Assembly (NCBI RefSeq): GCF_004153195.1
Contig: NZ_SEMC01000006.1
Location: forward strand, 79,982-143,981
DNA length: 64,000 bases
DNA from: Sporolactobacillus sp. THM19-2
GTDB taxonomy: Bacteria; Bacillota; Bacilli; Bacillales; Sporolactobacillaceae
Reading direction: 5' to 3'
In this document: one piece after another, positions 25,378 to 35,030 of the stretch
How positions within the stretch are numbered: position 1 is the stretch's first letter
Layout: each line of letters begins with the position of its first letter
Position numbers and translations under genes: made by a program
Notes under the pieces: generated by a model
Seen by the model: only the letters and a program-made list of their open reading frames with translations
What the model was told of the DNA's origin: nothing
Databases searched by the model: none

Positions 25378-25557
25378 TTATTTCTTTTCGCTGTGCTCTT
25401 TTTTGGAATCAGAGCCATATTCGTCGCCGGTACGCTGCGCGCGTTCCCGCTCTTCGACAGAATGTTCATCCATGGGCTGAGCAAATTCTTCGCTGAATGC
25501 ACGGGATGCAAGACCGTTGGAGTTGTGCTTTTCTTCTGAATGTTTTTTTTCCGCCAA
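25378..25557 (-). CDS. Small charged protein of unknown function
   Basis: A 59-residue frame runs from TTG 25557 to TAA 25378, ending just before a strong terminator. The product is very hydrophilic (AEKKHSEEKHNSNG at the start, SKKEHSEKK at the end), with a more varied middle (SRAFSEEFAQPMDEHS). It resembles the short Lys/Glu-rich proteins that many Bacilli encode, some spore-linked, but I cannot name a family. The ribosome binding site is weak. A coding call is favoured by codon pattern and by the terminator; the start may be wrong. Confidence 0.5.
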   Translation of the reverse strand: MAEKKHSEEKHNSNGLASRAFSEEFAQPMDEHSVEERERAQRTGDEYGSDSKKEHSEKK

Positions 25558-25717
25558 GGTGATTCACAGCTTTCTGTTATAGTTTGGACGGACGAACCGT
25601 CGTGATTAGTGTGGCCTTCAGAAGATGAAATATGCCTGTGGCAACAGAATCCGGATTTATTCATAATCTGACTGTGAACCGCCTGATGAGGCAGGGTTGA
25701 ATGGAGGCAGAAAATTA

Positions 25718-26269
25718 ATGGATAAAATGGTCATGATCTCGGGAAGCCCGGCATCCGACTCCCGATCCGATGCGGTCCTTGAGTATATAGGAAAACAGTT
25801 TGAAAAACGGGGCGTCAAGGTCAGCACCTTTTCGGTACGTGATCTTCCCCCGGAGCAGTTTTTTCAGCCGGATTATCGCGGGGAGCCACTTCGCGCGATG
25901 CTGGAAGCGCTGTCTGAGGCGGACGGCTATGTTATTGCTTCTCCCGTGTACAATCTTTTTATGACGGGCATATTAAAAGCATTGCTTGATCTATTGCCCA
26001 GAGATGTATTCGGAAGAAAGCCGGTTCTTCCGCTGATGATCGGGGGGACGGAGAAACATTTCATGGCACTGGACTTTGCCCTGAAACCGGTCCTCGCATT
26101 TATGAAGGGGAAAACGCTCTCCGGCGTCTATCTTTTAGACAGGAAAGTGGATAAACGGGCTGAAAATCCTCTGGCTGATCCGGACATACAGCGGAGGATT
26201 GAGCGTCAGATGGATGAAATGCTTCAAATGATAAAGGATAAACGATGTAAAGAAATGAAAAGGAGTTGA
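25718..26269 (+). CDS. NAD(P)H-dependent FMN reductase (SsuE-like)
   Basis: The 183-residue flavodoxin-fold protein starts with VMISGSPASDSRSD near residue 5, the FMN phosphate loop, followed by ADGYVIASPVYNLFMTGILKALLD split over residues 70-93 and PLMIGGTEKH near residue 110. These enzymes reduce FMN with NAD(P)H, often supplying it to sulfonate monooxygenases. No ssu genes are near, so the partner is unknown. GGAGG lies 10 bases before the ATG. Only three bases separate it from the PPK2 gene, suggesting one operon. Confidence 0.75.
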   Translation: MDKMVMISGSPASDSRSDAVLEYIGKQFEKRGVKVSTFSVRDLPPEQFFQPDYRGEPLRAMLEALSEADGYVIASPVYNLFMTGILKALLDLLPRDVFGRKPVLPLMIGGTEKHFMALDFALKPVLAFMKGKTLSGVYLLDRKVDKRAENPLADPDIQRRIERQMDEMLQMIKDKRCKEMKRS

Positions 26270-26272
26270 AAA

Positions 26273-27124
26273 ATGGTGAAGGAAACCCGTCTGGATCATG
26301 TTGATCTGACAAAAACAATGAAGAATAAAAAGAAATATGAAAAGAAACTCAGGAAGTATCAGCTGAGACTGCTGACGCTGCAGCATGTCCTTGTCGCGCG
26401 TGGCATAGCAGTCATTTTTGTATTTGAAGGATGGGATGCCGCGGGCAAAGGCGGAGCCATTAAACGGGCCGTTGCCAATCTTGATCCCAGAGGGGTGCGG
26501 GTGTCTTCCATTGCTGCTCCGGCACCCCATGAGAAAAGATATCATTATCTGCAGCGATTCTGGCGAAAAATTCCTCAATACGGGCAAATCGCCATCTTTG
26601 ACCGCTCCTGGTACGGACGGGTGCTCGTTGAACGTGTTGAAGGATTTGCAAAGGAAGAGGAATGGCAGCGGGCCTATGATGAAATCAACTGTTTTGAAAA
26701 ACTGCTGACCGATGATCACTATATTATTGAAAAGTTCTGGCTCCATATCAGTAATGATGAACAGCTGAAGCGTTTCCGGGAAAGACAGGCGAATCCATTA
26801 AAGCGCTGGAAGATCACTGAAGAGGACTGGCGTAACCGGGCGAAGTGGAAGGATTACCAAATTGCGGCGGAAGAGATGTTTGCGAAAACAGACAACAGCT
26901 TCGCCCCCTGGCATATCATTCCTGCCAACAGCAAATGGTATGCGCGGGTGGCCGTGATCAGACAGATGGTTCGTGCGATTGAAAATGAGCTGACAAAACG
27001 CGAGGTCGCGCTTCCTCTTTATCCCGATAAAATGAAAAAAACACAGACGACAAAAGGAAAGGATGATCAGGCTGACGCATCTGCCGGGAAGCAGGAAGAA
27101 ACTTCTGCCGAACGTTCGCATTAA
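26273..27124 (+). CDS. Polyphosphate kinase 2 family protein
   Basis: The 283-residue single-domain PPK2 has the Walker A loop FEGWDAAGKGG near residue 51, Walker B IAIFDRSWYGRVLVERV near residue 105 and the lid region with several Arg near residue 170. PPK2 enzymes move phosphate from polyphosphate to nucleoside mono- or diphosphates (or the reverse). The C-terminal 35 residues are a charged, low-complexity tail. It lies in the same direction as the Ppx/GppA gene, only 74 bp apart, making a polyphosphate turnover cassette. Confidence 0.88.
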   Translation: MVKETRLDHVDLTKTMKNKKKYEKKLRKYQLRLLTLQHVLVARGIAVIFVFEGWDAAGKGGAIKRAVANLDPRGVRVSSIAAPAPHEKRYHYLQRFWRKIPQYGQIAIFDRSWYGRVLVERVEGFAKEEEWQRAYDEINCFEKLLTDDHYIIEKFWLHISNDEQLKRFRERQANPLKRWKITEEDWRNRAKWKDYQIAAEEMFAKTDNSFAPWHIIPANSKWYARVAVIRQMVRAIENELTKREVALPLYPDKMKKTQTTKGKDDQADASAGKQEETSAERSH

Positions 27125-27198
27125 TCCTTCATCCATTGTGAGCGGCACAAAACTTCCGAATGCGCTATACTTTTAAGGGAGTGAAAAGGAGGGAGTTT

Positions 27199-28734
27199 AT
27201 GGAGATCGTACAGAAACATGTCATGATTGACATTGGTTCGAACTCCATCCGGCTGGTAGTCATCGGCATAGATAAGCATTATTTTTTTGAAGAGCTGCTG
27301 AATTTTAAAGCAGTAGCCAGACTGAGCAACTACATAGATGCACATGATCAATTAAGTGAAACCGGTATTTCCATTCTGTTAACGGTTCTTCAACGGTTTC
27401 GATCCATCATTTCCAGAGAGAAAAACATAACAGCTATTGATGCAGTGGCAACTGCCGCCATGCGAAAGGCGAAGAATCGGGATCAGGTATTTGCCCGGGT
27501 TAAAGAGCGCACAGGTCTCACGATCCGCCTGCTTTCCGGATTGAAAGAGGCTTATTACGGGTATTATGCCGTTATTAATTCAACGTATATCGAAAACGGG
27601 ATTTCAATCGATATTGGCGGCGGCAGTACGGAAGTGACTGTCTTTCGCAACCGGGAGATGATCCATGCCCATTCATTCGCCTTTGGGGCAGTTACCCTTT
27701 ATAAGACTTATTACGCTGGAGGGGATCCGAAAGCGCGGGATAAGCTGGAAGATTTTCTGAAGAAGACGTTCTCCGCTTATGAATGGCTGATCAATCAGGA
27801 TCTTCCGGTTATTGGTATCGGCGGAACCGCCCGCAATCTGGCGCGGATCGATCAGATGCAGCAGCATTATCCGATGGTGGGCCTGCACCAGTACACCCTT
27901 CCGCGGGCCCGGCTGAACCACCTGACTCACGAACTCGCATCGATGTCCCTGAGCGAGCGGGAATCGATGGACGGGCTTTCCAAAGACAGAGCGGACATCA
28001 TTCTTCCGGCCTCTGCAGTCATTAATATGCTGGTGAAACTGAACCGGGGGGGTCAGTTCATTCTGAGCGGTGAAGGGCTCAGGGAAGGCGTCTTCTATGA
28101 GTGGATGCTCAGGCAGCGGGGGATGGACCGGATTCCTTATGTCCTTAATGAAAGTATTCGCCATTTAAGACGGAACTTTAATCTGGATTATCATCATACA
28201 AACTATGTCAAAAAACTGGCCTTTCAGATCTTTGACGGCGTCCTTCCATTTATCAACCGGTCATTTCCGGAGAAACGGTCGGCCTGGCTGCTCTCGCACA
28301 GCGCCGATCTGGCCTATTTAGGCGAATATGTAAATAATGAGTCCAGCAGCGCCCATACATTCTATCTGCTTACCAATATTAATATTAACGGCATCAGTCA
28401 CCCCGACAGACTGGCTGTTGCCCTGATTGCTTCTTTCAAGAATCGTTCAAAACTGCTTGACTTTGCCGCGCCCTTTGCGAAAATAGTGAGTAAAAATGAG
28501 TTGAAAATGTATGAAACGCTGGGAGCGGTTCTGCGGCTTGCTCACGATTTTGACCGGACAAGACAACACGTCGTTGATGAAGTCACCGTGCAGCAGACAG
28601 CGAAGAAAAAGCTCCATTTTTCGGCGTTTTACCATGATGATGCCTACTTTGAAGAACAGGCTGCGCAAAAGCACAAGAAACACGTTGAACGGGCCCTTCA
28701 GTCATCGATTAATCTGCAATTTATCAAACGATAA
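27199..28734 (+). CDS. Ppx/GppA exopolyphosphatase family protein
   Basis: The 511-residue protein has the actin-like ATPase fold of Ppx/GppA: MIDIGSNSIRLVV at residue 9, IDIGGGSTEV near residue 137 and GIGGTARNLAR near residue 208. A C-terminal HD-like helical region follows. It hydrolyses terminal phosphate from polyphosphate or, in GppA, the 5' phosphate of pppGpp. AGGAGGGAG precedes the ATG at 27199. Its place after PPK2 favours polyphosphate as substrate. Confidence 0.85.
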   Translation: MEIVQKHVMIDIGSNSIRLVVIGIDKHYFFEELLNFKAVARLSNYIDAHDQLSETGISILLTVLQRFRSIISREKNITAIDAVATAAMRKAKNRDQVFARVKERTGLTIRLLSGLKEAYYGYYAVINSTYIENGISIDIGGGSTEVTVFRNREMIHAHSFAFGAVTLYKTYYAGGDPKARDKLEDFLKKTFSAYEWLINQDLPVIGIGGTARNLARIDQMQQHYPMVGLHQYTLPRARLNHLTHELASMSLSERESMDGLSKDRADIILPASAVINMLVKLNRGGQFILSGEGLREGVFYEWMLRQRGMDRIPYVLNESIRHLRRNFNLDYHHTNYVKKLAFQIFDGVLPFINRSFPEKRSAWLLSHSADLAYLGEYVNNESSSAHTFYLLTNININGISHPDRLAVALIASFKNRSKLLDFAAPFAKIVSKNELKMYETLGAVLRLAHDFDRTRQHVVDEVTVQQTAKKKLHFSAFYHDDAYFEEQAAQKHKKHVERALQSSINLQFIKR

Positions 28735-28827
28735 CTTTCTTATTTTTTCTGACATTTTTTACACAAAATATAAGATGGACTTGAAGTATAATAAAGAAGG
28801 TTTTGTACATACGGGAGGTATCAGTTC

Positions 28828-29832
28828 ATGTCGATTTTAGTATTAGGCGGTGCCGGTTATATCGGATCACACGCGGTTCATCAGCTGATTGATGCAGGAG
28901 AAGATGTGGTTGTTGTCGACAATCTGCAGACCGGGCACAGGGAAGCACTGCACCCGCAGGCAAAATTCTATGAGGGTGATATCCGCGACAAGGCATTCCT
29001 CGATTCCGTGTTCAAAAGGGAGTCCATTCAGGGCGTGATCCACTTTGCTGCCAATTCACTCGTTGGTGAGTCCGTGGAAAAGCCGCTGAAATATTTTAAT
29101 AACAATGTATACGGCATGCAGATTCTGCTTGAAGTGATGCATGAAAATCATGTAAAGTACATTGTGTTCTCTTCAACAGCAGCGACTTACGGGGAGCCGA
29201 AAAAGGTACCGATTACCGAGGATATGCCGACGCAGCCGACGAACCCGTACGGTGAAACGAAGCTGACCATGGAAAAGATGATGAAGTGGTGTGACCGCGC
29301 GTACGGCATGCGCTATGTCGCTTTACGCTACTTTAATGTCGCCGGCGCCGCCAAATCAGGGAACATCGGAGAGGATCACCACCCGGAAACGCATCTGATC
29401 CCGATCGTGCTTCAGGTAGCTGCCGGTAAGCGGGGAAAAATCCTGATTTTCGGTGATGATTACCCGACAAAAGATGGAACCTGTCTTCGTGACTACGTTC
29501 ACATTGAAGATCTGATTGCTGCCCACCGGCTTGCACTCAGTTATCTGATCCATGGCGGAAAGAGTGATGTTTTCAATCTGGGTTCAAACGAAGGCTTCTC
29601 AGTAAAAGACATCATTCGGGCGGCACGGGACGTTACCGGGAAGCCGATTCCTGCAGAAGTGGCTCCGCGCCGCGCGGGTGATCCGAGTACACTCATTGCT
29701 TCATCAGATAAGGCAAAGAAAACCCTCGGCTGGAAACCGGAACATACAAATATTCTGGAGATTCTGGCAGATGCCTGGGCCTGGCACAGCAGTCACCCTG
29801 AGGGCTATGCGACACCATCGACTGACAAATGA
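28828..29832 (+). CDS. galE: UDP-glucose 4-epimerase GalE
   Basis: The 334-residue extended SDR protein has the NAD loop GGAGYIGSH near residue 7, the catalytic SSTAATYG segment near residue 113 and YGETK with the active Tyr near residue 139. [16 protein letters not shown] near residue 215 is typical of GalE. It interconverts UDP-glucose and UDP-galactose for envelope sugars and galactose use. GGGAGG lies about 8 bases before the ATG. The gene is followed by a terminator. Confidence 0.9.
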   Translation: MSILVLGGAGYIGSHAVHQLIDAGEDVVVVDNLQTGHREALHPQAKFYEGDIRDKAFLDSVFKRESIQGVIHFAANSLVGESVEKPLKYFNNNVYGMQILLEVMHENHVKYIVFSSTAATYGEPKKVPITEDMPTQPTNPYGETKLTMEKMMKWCDRAYGMRYVALRYFNVAGAAKSGNIGEDHHPETHLIPIVLQVAAGKRGKILIFGDDYPTKDGTCLRDYVHIEDLIAAHRLALSYLIHGGKSDVFNLGSNEGFSVKDIIRAARDVTGKPIPAEVAPRRAGDPSTLIASSDKAKKTLGWKPEHTNILEILADAWAWHSSHPEGYATPSTDK

Positions 29833-29846
29833 ACAGAATAATCACG

Positions 29847-29876
29847 GAAAAGCTTCTGATCAGGAAGCTTTTTTTA
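29847..29876 (+). terminator. Terminator after galE
   Basis: AAAGCTTC pairs with GAAGCTTT around TGATCAG, then TTTTT. Confidence 0.8.
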
Positions 29877-30001
29877 TGCGCGGATATCTAAAAATAAACA
29901 TTAATAAAATAACAAAACACAGTCGAAACGTAAGAATGATTAGTATATAATGAAAAAGAAGCTTGTCAAAATTAACACATATTCCTTGGGGGGAAGATGA
30001 A

Positions 30002-30916
30002 GTGAAGAAAATACTGGCAGTCATGATGGCGTGTGCCCTTGTTTTTCTGCTTGCGGCCTGCGGCAATAACGATTCAGCGTCAGGGGACTCAGGATCAAAC
30101 GGAAACAAAAAAGAAATCAAAGAATTGACTATGGGGTTTGTTCCATCACAGGAAGCTGACCAGATTGCCGACACGGTTAAGCCGCTTTCGGATTATCTGT
30201 CGAAAAAACTGGGCGTGCCGGTTAAAGCACAGGTCATGACCGATTTCTCCGGCCTTGTTGAAGGTATGAGAAGTGGCACCATCGATATCGGCTTTACGAA
30301 TCCTTTCGGTTATGTTCAGGCGGCCGACCGTGCCAATGCAGAAGTTCTTGTCAAAGCGATTCGTCTGGGATCGGATACTTATCGTGCACAGTTTGTTGTC
30401 CCTGCCAATTCTAAACTCAAATCCGTTGATGATATTGCAAAAACCAAAGGCCTGAAATGGGCATATCCGGATCCACTGTCAACATCCGGTTATCTGTTCC
30501 CGGGTTCACTTTTGATGGACAAGGGTGTTAAAAATCTGGAAACCTTCTATACTCAGCAGGCGGCCGGCGGACACGACAGCGCAGTTCTTGCCGTTTACAA
30601 TGGTCAGGCTGATTTTGCAACCACTTTTGAAGATGCAAGAACCGTTGTCAAAAAAGATGCTCCGGATGTTATGGACAAGCTCAAAGTCATTGGCTATACA
30701 GATAAAATTCCTAATGATGGTGTTTCTGTAAGTAAAGATATGCCTGAAGAATGGAAAACGAAAATTAAGAACGCATTTATGTCAATCAATGACGATAAAG
30801 AGGCTTTGAAAGTGATGAACGATGTCTATTCCTGGGACGGCGTTGCGGAAGCAACCGATAAAGATTACGATATTGTTCGCACAGTATATGAGCGATTCAA
30901 AGACAAGCTCGAATAA
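30002..30916 (+). CDS. phnD: Phosphonate-type ABC substrate-binding lipoprotein PhnD
   Basis: The 304-residue lipoprotein has lipobox LLAAC with the lipidated Cys at 20. The PhnD-type fold follows: ELTMGFVPSQEADQI near residue 42, GTIDIGFTNPFGYV near residue 92 and AVYNGQADFATTFEDAR near residue 198. It binds phosphonate, phosphite or related anions. The GTG start has GGGGGG about 7 bases upstream. A strong terminator after the gene means the transporter genes that follow are made in smaller amounts. There are no C-P lyase genes here, so the substrate may be broken down elsewhere or be phosphite. Confidence 0.85.
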   Translation: MKKILAVMMACALVFLLAACGNNDSASGDSGSNGNKKEIKELTMGFVPSQEADQIADTVKPLSDYLSKKLGVPVKAQVMTDFSGLVEGMRSGTIDIGFTNPFGYVQAADRANAEVLVKAIRLGSDTYRAQFVVPANSKLKSVDDIAKTKGLKWAYPDPLSTSGYLFPGSLLMDKGVKNLETFYTQQAAGGHDSAVLAVYNGQADFATTFEDARTVVKKDAPDVMDKLKVIGYTDKIPNDGVSVSKDMPEEWKTKIKNAFMSINDDKEALKVMNDVYSWDGVAEATDKDYDIVRTVYERFKDKLE

Positions 30917-30931
30917 TCAGCAGGGCTTCAG

Positions 30932-30965
30932 AAAAAAGAGGGGAGTCGGTGCTCCCCTCTTTTTT
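30932..30965 (+). terminator. Terminator between phnD and phnC
   Basis: A 14-bp perfect stem (AAAAAAGAGGGGAG with CTCCCCTCTTTTTT) around a 6-nt loop. It would cause partial termination inside the operon. Confidence 0.85.
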
Positions 30966-31077
30966 CAATATAATCAGTACATAAAGAGAGATGGCCAGGG
31001 ATCAGGAAGGATGAAGGTACACCTTTGCCAATGTATGGGCAGAACGGTAATCAGCAAGATAAAAAAGGGGAATGTAC

Positions 31078-31851
31078 ATGATTGAATTTCGCAATATTTC
31101 GCTGACCTATCCAAACGGACACAGAGGATTGAATCATGTCAATCTGAAAATTGATTCCGGTGAATTTGTGGTTGTTGTCGGCTTATCCGGAGCAGGAAAA
31201 TCAACCCTGGTGCGCTGCATTAATCAGCTTGTGAAACCAACGGAAGGCGAACTGCTCATTAATGGGAAAAATACACTCAGGTACAGGGAACATGAACTGA
31301 AGCATCTGAGAAAAAATATCGGCATGATTTTTCAGAACTACAATCTGGTCAATCGGATGTCGGTTTTGCGAAACGTACTGACCGGACGCCTGGGTTACAC
31401 CGGAACGATACGCAGTATGTTCGGGCTGTTTTCACAGAAAGACAGGGAGCTGGCGTTTAACAGTCTGAAGCGAATTGGTATCGCTGAGAAGGCCTACTCA
31501 CGGGCGGATGAACTGAGCGGGGGCCAGCAGCAGCGGGTGAGCATTGCCCGTGCATTGACACAGCAGGCGAATATCATCCTTGCAGATGAGCCGGTCGCAA
31601 GTCTTGACCCGCCGACCTCCCATGTGGTCATGCGCGATTTGAAGCGTATTAATCAGGAAGACGGGATTACGACCATTGTTAATCTTCACTTTATTGATAT
31701 GGCGATGGAGTATGCAGACCGGATCGTCGGCATGAGAAACGGTGAAATTGTTTTTGACGGATCGGTCGACACGGTTTCTGAAACCACATTCGAAGAAATT
31801 TATGGTCGTAAGATAAAGGATAACGACATGCGTCGCGGGAGTGTGAATTAA
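31078..31851 (+). CDS. phnC: Phosphonate ABC transporter ATP-binding protein PhnC
   Basis: The 257-residue ATPase has Walker A VGLSGAGKST near residue 32, signature LSGGQQQRVSIARAL near residue 145 and Walker B ADEPVASLDP near residue 170. The PhnC family is recognised by GMIFQNYNLVNRMSVLRNVL near residue 85. It powers PhnE1/E2 uptake. The ATG at 31078 has AAAGGGG seven bases upstream; an ATG six bases earlier sits too near. It abuts phnE1 directly (TAA ATG). Confidence 0.88.
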   Translation: MIEFRNISLTYPNGHRGLNHVNLKIDSGEFVVVVGLSGAGKSTLVRCINQLVKPTEGELLINGKNTLRYREHELKHLRKNIGMIFQNYNLVNRMSVLRNVLTGRLGYTGTIRSMFGLFSQKDRELAFNSLKRIGIAEKAYSRADELSGGQQQRVSIARALTQQANIILADEPVASLDPPTSHVVMRDLKRINQEDGITTIVNLHFIDMAMEYADRIVGMRNGEIVFDGSVDTVSETTFEEIYGRKIKDNDMRRGSVN

Positions 31852-32661
31852 ATGCCGCAGAACTCTCAACAAAAGTCAGTAAAAATTCCACTTATGCCGG
31901 CGAGAGGAAAATGGATACTGACGGCCATTGTTGTCATTGTCATTGCACTGTATGCCTTGTCCGCCCGTGTATCCGGATCCTCACCGGTTAAGTTTTTCTC
32001 GGGACTTCCTTATGTGATTCAGTTTATCAGTCACGATCTGATTCCGCCGGACTGGGGCTATACTTCCCGGGCTATTGAACGCCTGATCGAAACATGGAAC
32101 ATGGCCCTGCTGGCGACAACATTTTCAGCACTTGTTGTTCTTCCGTTCAGTTTTCTGGCCTCCCGAAATATTAATCGGAACAAATGGCTGTATCAGATCA
32201 CACGTTTTTTTCTGAATATTATTCGAACAATTCCGGATTTGATTCTGGCGGTATTGTTTGTCGCTTTGATCGGACTCGGTCCCCTTTCCGGCATCGGTGC
32301 ATTATGTGTGTTCTCATTCGGAATTCTGGCAAAAATGATCAGCGAGACGATAGAAGCGATAAACCCGGATCCGCTTGAAGCCATTCGGGCGACGGGAGGC
32401 AATATCATTCAGGTGATCTGGTATGGGGCCATGCCTCAGATTCTGCCACTGTTCACCTCATATACCCTGTATGTGCTGGAGCTGAATGTCCGTGCATCTG
32501 TTGTTCTCGGATTCGTTGGCGCCGGAGGGGTTGGCCTGATTCTGAAGCAGCAGCTCTCACTGTTTAATTATGCGAATGTCTCCACCATCATTATTTATAC
32601 ATTCTTTGCCGTAGCTATTATCGACTTGATCAGTAACCAATTGAGGAGGCGACTGGTCTGA
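31852..32661 (+). CDS. phnE: Phosphonate ABC permease PhnE, first
   Basis: The 269-residue permease has six helices and the PhnE-type loop EAINPDPLEAIRATGGNIIQ near residue 171, the EAA-like coupling region. It pairs with the second PhnE. Its start follows the phnC stop without a gap and its stop overlaps the next start (TGATG), so translation is coupled. Confidence 0.85.
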   Translation: MPQNSQQKSVKIPLMPARGKWILTAIVVIVIALYALSARVSGSSPVKFFSGLPYVIQFISHDLIPPDWGYTSRAIERLIETWNMALLATTFSALVVLPFSFLASRNINRNKWLYQITRFFLNIIRTIPDLILAVLFVALIGLGPLSGIGALCVFSFGILAKMISETIEAINPDPLEAIRATGGNIIQVIWYGAMPQILPLFTSYTLYVLELNVRASVVLGFVGAGGVGLILKQQLSLFNYANVSTIIIYTFFAVAIIDLISNQLRRRLV

Positions 32662-33461
32662 TGGATGAGAATTATGTTGACGTGCAGAAACCGAAACATC
32701 TCAAACGCAGAATCACATTCGGTATTGTTGCCCTTGTGCTGATTGTACTTTATATCATCGCCTTCTCGATGACCGATCTGACCTATCACGGTTCTTCGAT
32801 CAGTTCTTCCGGTATTCTGAAACGGCTGTTCTGGGGTACGTTCTTCGATCCGGTGACGCAGGGGCGCATTGGCGAGTTTACCTTGCTGATGTTTCAGACG
32901 CTGGCCATTGCCTATGCCGGGACGGCGATTGCTGCCGTAGTCGCGATTCCCTTTGCTTTTCTCGCAGCTAATAATATGCTGAAAAGATTCTCCTATTTCG
33001 GCAAATTGTTTCTGGACGCTATCCGGGCCTTCCCGGAACTTGTTCTGGCGATTATCTTTGTCGGTTCATTCGGTATCGGTCCCTATGCCGGGGTGCTTGC
33101 CATAGGCGTACACTCCATTGGCATGCTCGGAAAACTGTACTCCGAAGTCATCGAATCGATTGACATGACGGTCATCGAAGCACTGAAAGCAAACGGAGCC
33201 AATAAAATACAGATCATGTGGTTCGGTGTTCTGCCGCAGGTGATTCCGGAATTTTCGTCCTTCGCCATTTATCGATATGAAATAGACGTCCGGGCATCGA
33301 CGATTCTCGGTGTTGTCGGTGCCGGGGGGATCGGTACGCCCCTGATTCTGGCTTCCATGCAGAGAAACTGGGAACAGGTCGGCATGATGCTGATTCTGAT
33401 CATTATCTTTGTGTCGATCATTGATTTTATCAGTGCACAGATCAGAAAAAGACTGGTCTGA
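32661..33461 (+). CDS. phnE: Phosphonate ABC permease PhnE, second
   Basis: The 266-residue permease has about six helices and the coupling loop VIEALKANGANKIQIMW near residue 172. It differs enough from the first PhnE to be an old paralogue. Split phnE pairs are common in Firmicutes. The operon ends at a strong symmetric terminator. Confidence 0.85.
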   Translation: MDENYVDVQKPKHLKRRITFGIVALVLIVLYIIAFSMTDLTYHGSSISSSGILKRLFWGTFFDPVTQGRIGEFTLLMFQTLAIAYAGTAIAAVVAIPFAFLAANNMLKRFSYFGKLFLDAIRAFPELVLAIIFVGSFGIGPYAGVLAIGVHSIGMLGKLYSEVIESIDMTVIEALKANGANKIQIMWFGVLPQVIPEFSSFAIYRYEIDVRASTILGVVGAGGIGTPLILASMQRNWEQVGMMLILIIIFVSIIDFISAQIRKRLV

Positions 33462-33490
33462 ATCATTTTTTCGGCAAAACGGAATACGCC

Positions 33491-33525
33491 AAAAGAGGAC
33501 AGCCATGTTGTGGCTGTCCTCTTTT
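33491..33525. terminator. Symmetric terminator between phnE and gldA
   Basis: A perfect 15-bp stem (AAAAGAGGACAGCCA with TGGCTGTCCTCTTTT) around TGTTG ends both the phn operon and the convergent gldA gene. Confidence 0.9.
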
Positions 33526-33553
33526 CTTCGCTGGTAAAAGGGTGACCTTTCAC

Positions 33554-34681
33554 TCAGTCATGATAGGACTGAGCAATGGCATCGGCAGTGACAATGGCGT
33601 TAAAGACATCATCAGGCGTCACAGCAAATGGCATGTTACACATGGTATCTCCCTTGGCACAGGCCATCTCGGCCACTTTTCTCCATTCATCGTCATTGAA
33701 TTTATCAACGCCGAGATCTTTCAATGTCAGAGGAAGGCCAACCGCTTTGATGATTTTTATAATTTCTTCCATCTCTTCAATTGGTGCGTTTTCAAGAACA
33801 AGTTGAGTCAGCAGACCGAAAGTCACCTTTTCGCCATGCTGCGCCCGATGAAGGGCGGGTACGGCGGTCATTCCGTTATGAACGGCGTGGGCTGCGGCAA
33901 GTCCTCCTGATTCTGCTCCGACACCACTGAGGTAAATGCTTGCTTCAATGACCGCTTCAACAGCTGTTGTTGATAATCTTTTTTCGACTGCACGGACGGC
34001 AGGAACGGCATTACGGCGGATGGTATCGTAACAGAGTTTTGAAAGGCCGACACCGATCAGAGACGGTTTAAGGGCAGCCAGATTGATCCCGTCTGCTCTG
34101 TAGCAGGCCCGGGATTCAAAGTATGTGGTGAGTCCGTCGCCGATCCCGGCAATGAAGAAACGTGCCGGAGCGGCGGAAAGGATTTCAGTATCGGCGATCA
34201 CCATATCCGGATTACTGGGAAGATCCAGATAGTGATCAAACTGTCCTTCCGGTGTATAGATAACGGCCAGAGACGTACATGGCGCATCGGTTGAGGCGAT
34301 GGTCGGATAAATGACAACGGGTAATTTTTCAAAGTAGGCAGTCGCTTTAGCAGTGTCAAGCGTTTTTCCGCCGCCAATACCGACGATTACATTGGCGCCG
34401 CAGGCCTGGGCGAGTTTCCTGTTCCGGGTAATTTCTGCGTCAGAACACTCGTAATTAAACTTTTCAAATGTTGCCTTCGCGCCGTTTTTAAATGAAGCGC
34501 CCCCCTCTTCCTCAGCACGTTCATAAATAAATTCATCACATATAAAGTAAGCGTTATCACCGAGGGGCGCTATATAATTACTGATATTTTTTAAAATGCC
34601 TTTTCCAACAATGAACTTCTTGGGAGAAGTTACTGATTTTGCCAGTTTTTCATGTTTTTCTACTGCTATTGTTTCTGTCAT
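33554..34681 (-). CDS. gldA: Glycerol dehydrogenase GldA
   Basis: The 375-residue protein is an iron-type alcohol dehydrogenase of the GldA group. It has GIGGGKTLDTAKA near residue 96 (NAD site), TIASTDAPCTSLAVIYT near residue 126, and the metal ligands Asp in GIGDGLTTYFE and His in AAHAVHNG and HRAQHGEK. It oxidises glycerol to dihydroxyacetone with NAD. A cre-like site lies 63 bp before the start, fitting carbon catabolite control. The N-terminus is about ten residues longer than usual. GGGTGATGG serves as ribosome site. Confidence 0.88.
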   Translation of the reverse strand: MTETIAVEKHEKLAKSVTSPKKFIVGKGILKNISNYIAPLGDNAYFICDEFIYERAEEEGGASFKNGAKATFEKFNYECSDAEITRNRKLAQACGANVIVGIGGGKTLDTAKATAYFEKLPVVIYPTIASTDAPCTSLAVIYTPEGQFDHYLDLPSNPDMVIADTEILSAAPARFFIAGIGDGLTTYFESRACYRADGINLAALKPSLIGVGLSKLCYDTIRRNAVPAVRAVEKRLSTTAVEAVIEASIYLSGVGAESGGLAAAHAVHNGMTAVPALHRAQHGEKVTFGLLTQLVLENAPIEEMEEIIKIIKAVGLPLTLKDLGVDKFNDDEWRKVAEMACAKGDTMCNMPFAVTPDDVFNAIVTADAIAQSYHD

Positions 34682-34743
34682 ATGTGTCCATCACCCTTCA
34701 CTTTGTTAGCTACATTATAAATCTGTCAACCGGTCAATTCTAG

Positions 34744-34757
34744 TGAAAACGCTTAAA
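34744..34757. promoter_or_regulatory. cre (CcpA) site before gldA
   Basis: TGAAAACGCTTAAA agrees with TGWAANCGNTNWCA in all but one position. It is 63 bp upstream of the gldA start, in or near the promoter region, and probably represses glycerol use when better sugars are present. Confidence 0.55.
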
Positions 34758-35030
34758 AATGTTAAATATTTATGAAATATGACGGATAAAGGCTGATTTA
34801 CGGATCATAATGAGATATGAATCATTGACATATAAAGATTGACGGAAATAAAAAGATACAAGCTCATGGCGATTGGGGGGCGCCTTGCGTAAAAATTATT
34901 TTCCCCAAAACAGGGGGCATGTATGGTCAAAAATCAGGGACAATTTACACCCATATGAAAAGTGCAGAGGAAGGTTTCCCGGAATCCGCCCTTATCGGTT
35001 GGGGGGATCCGATTAAGCGCCTGCTCAGAT

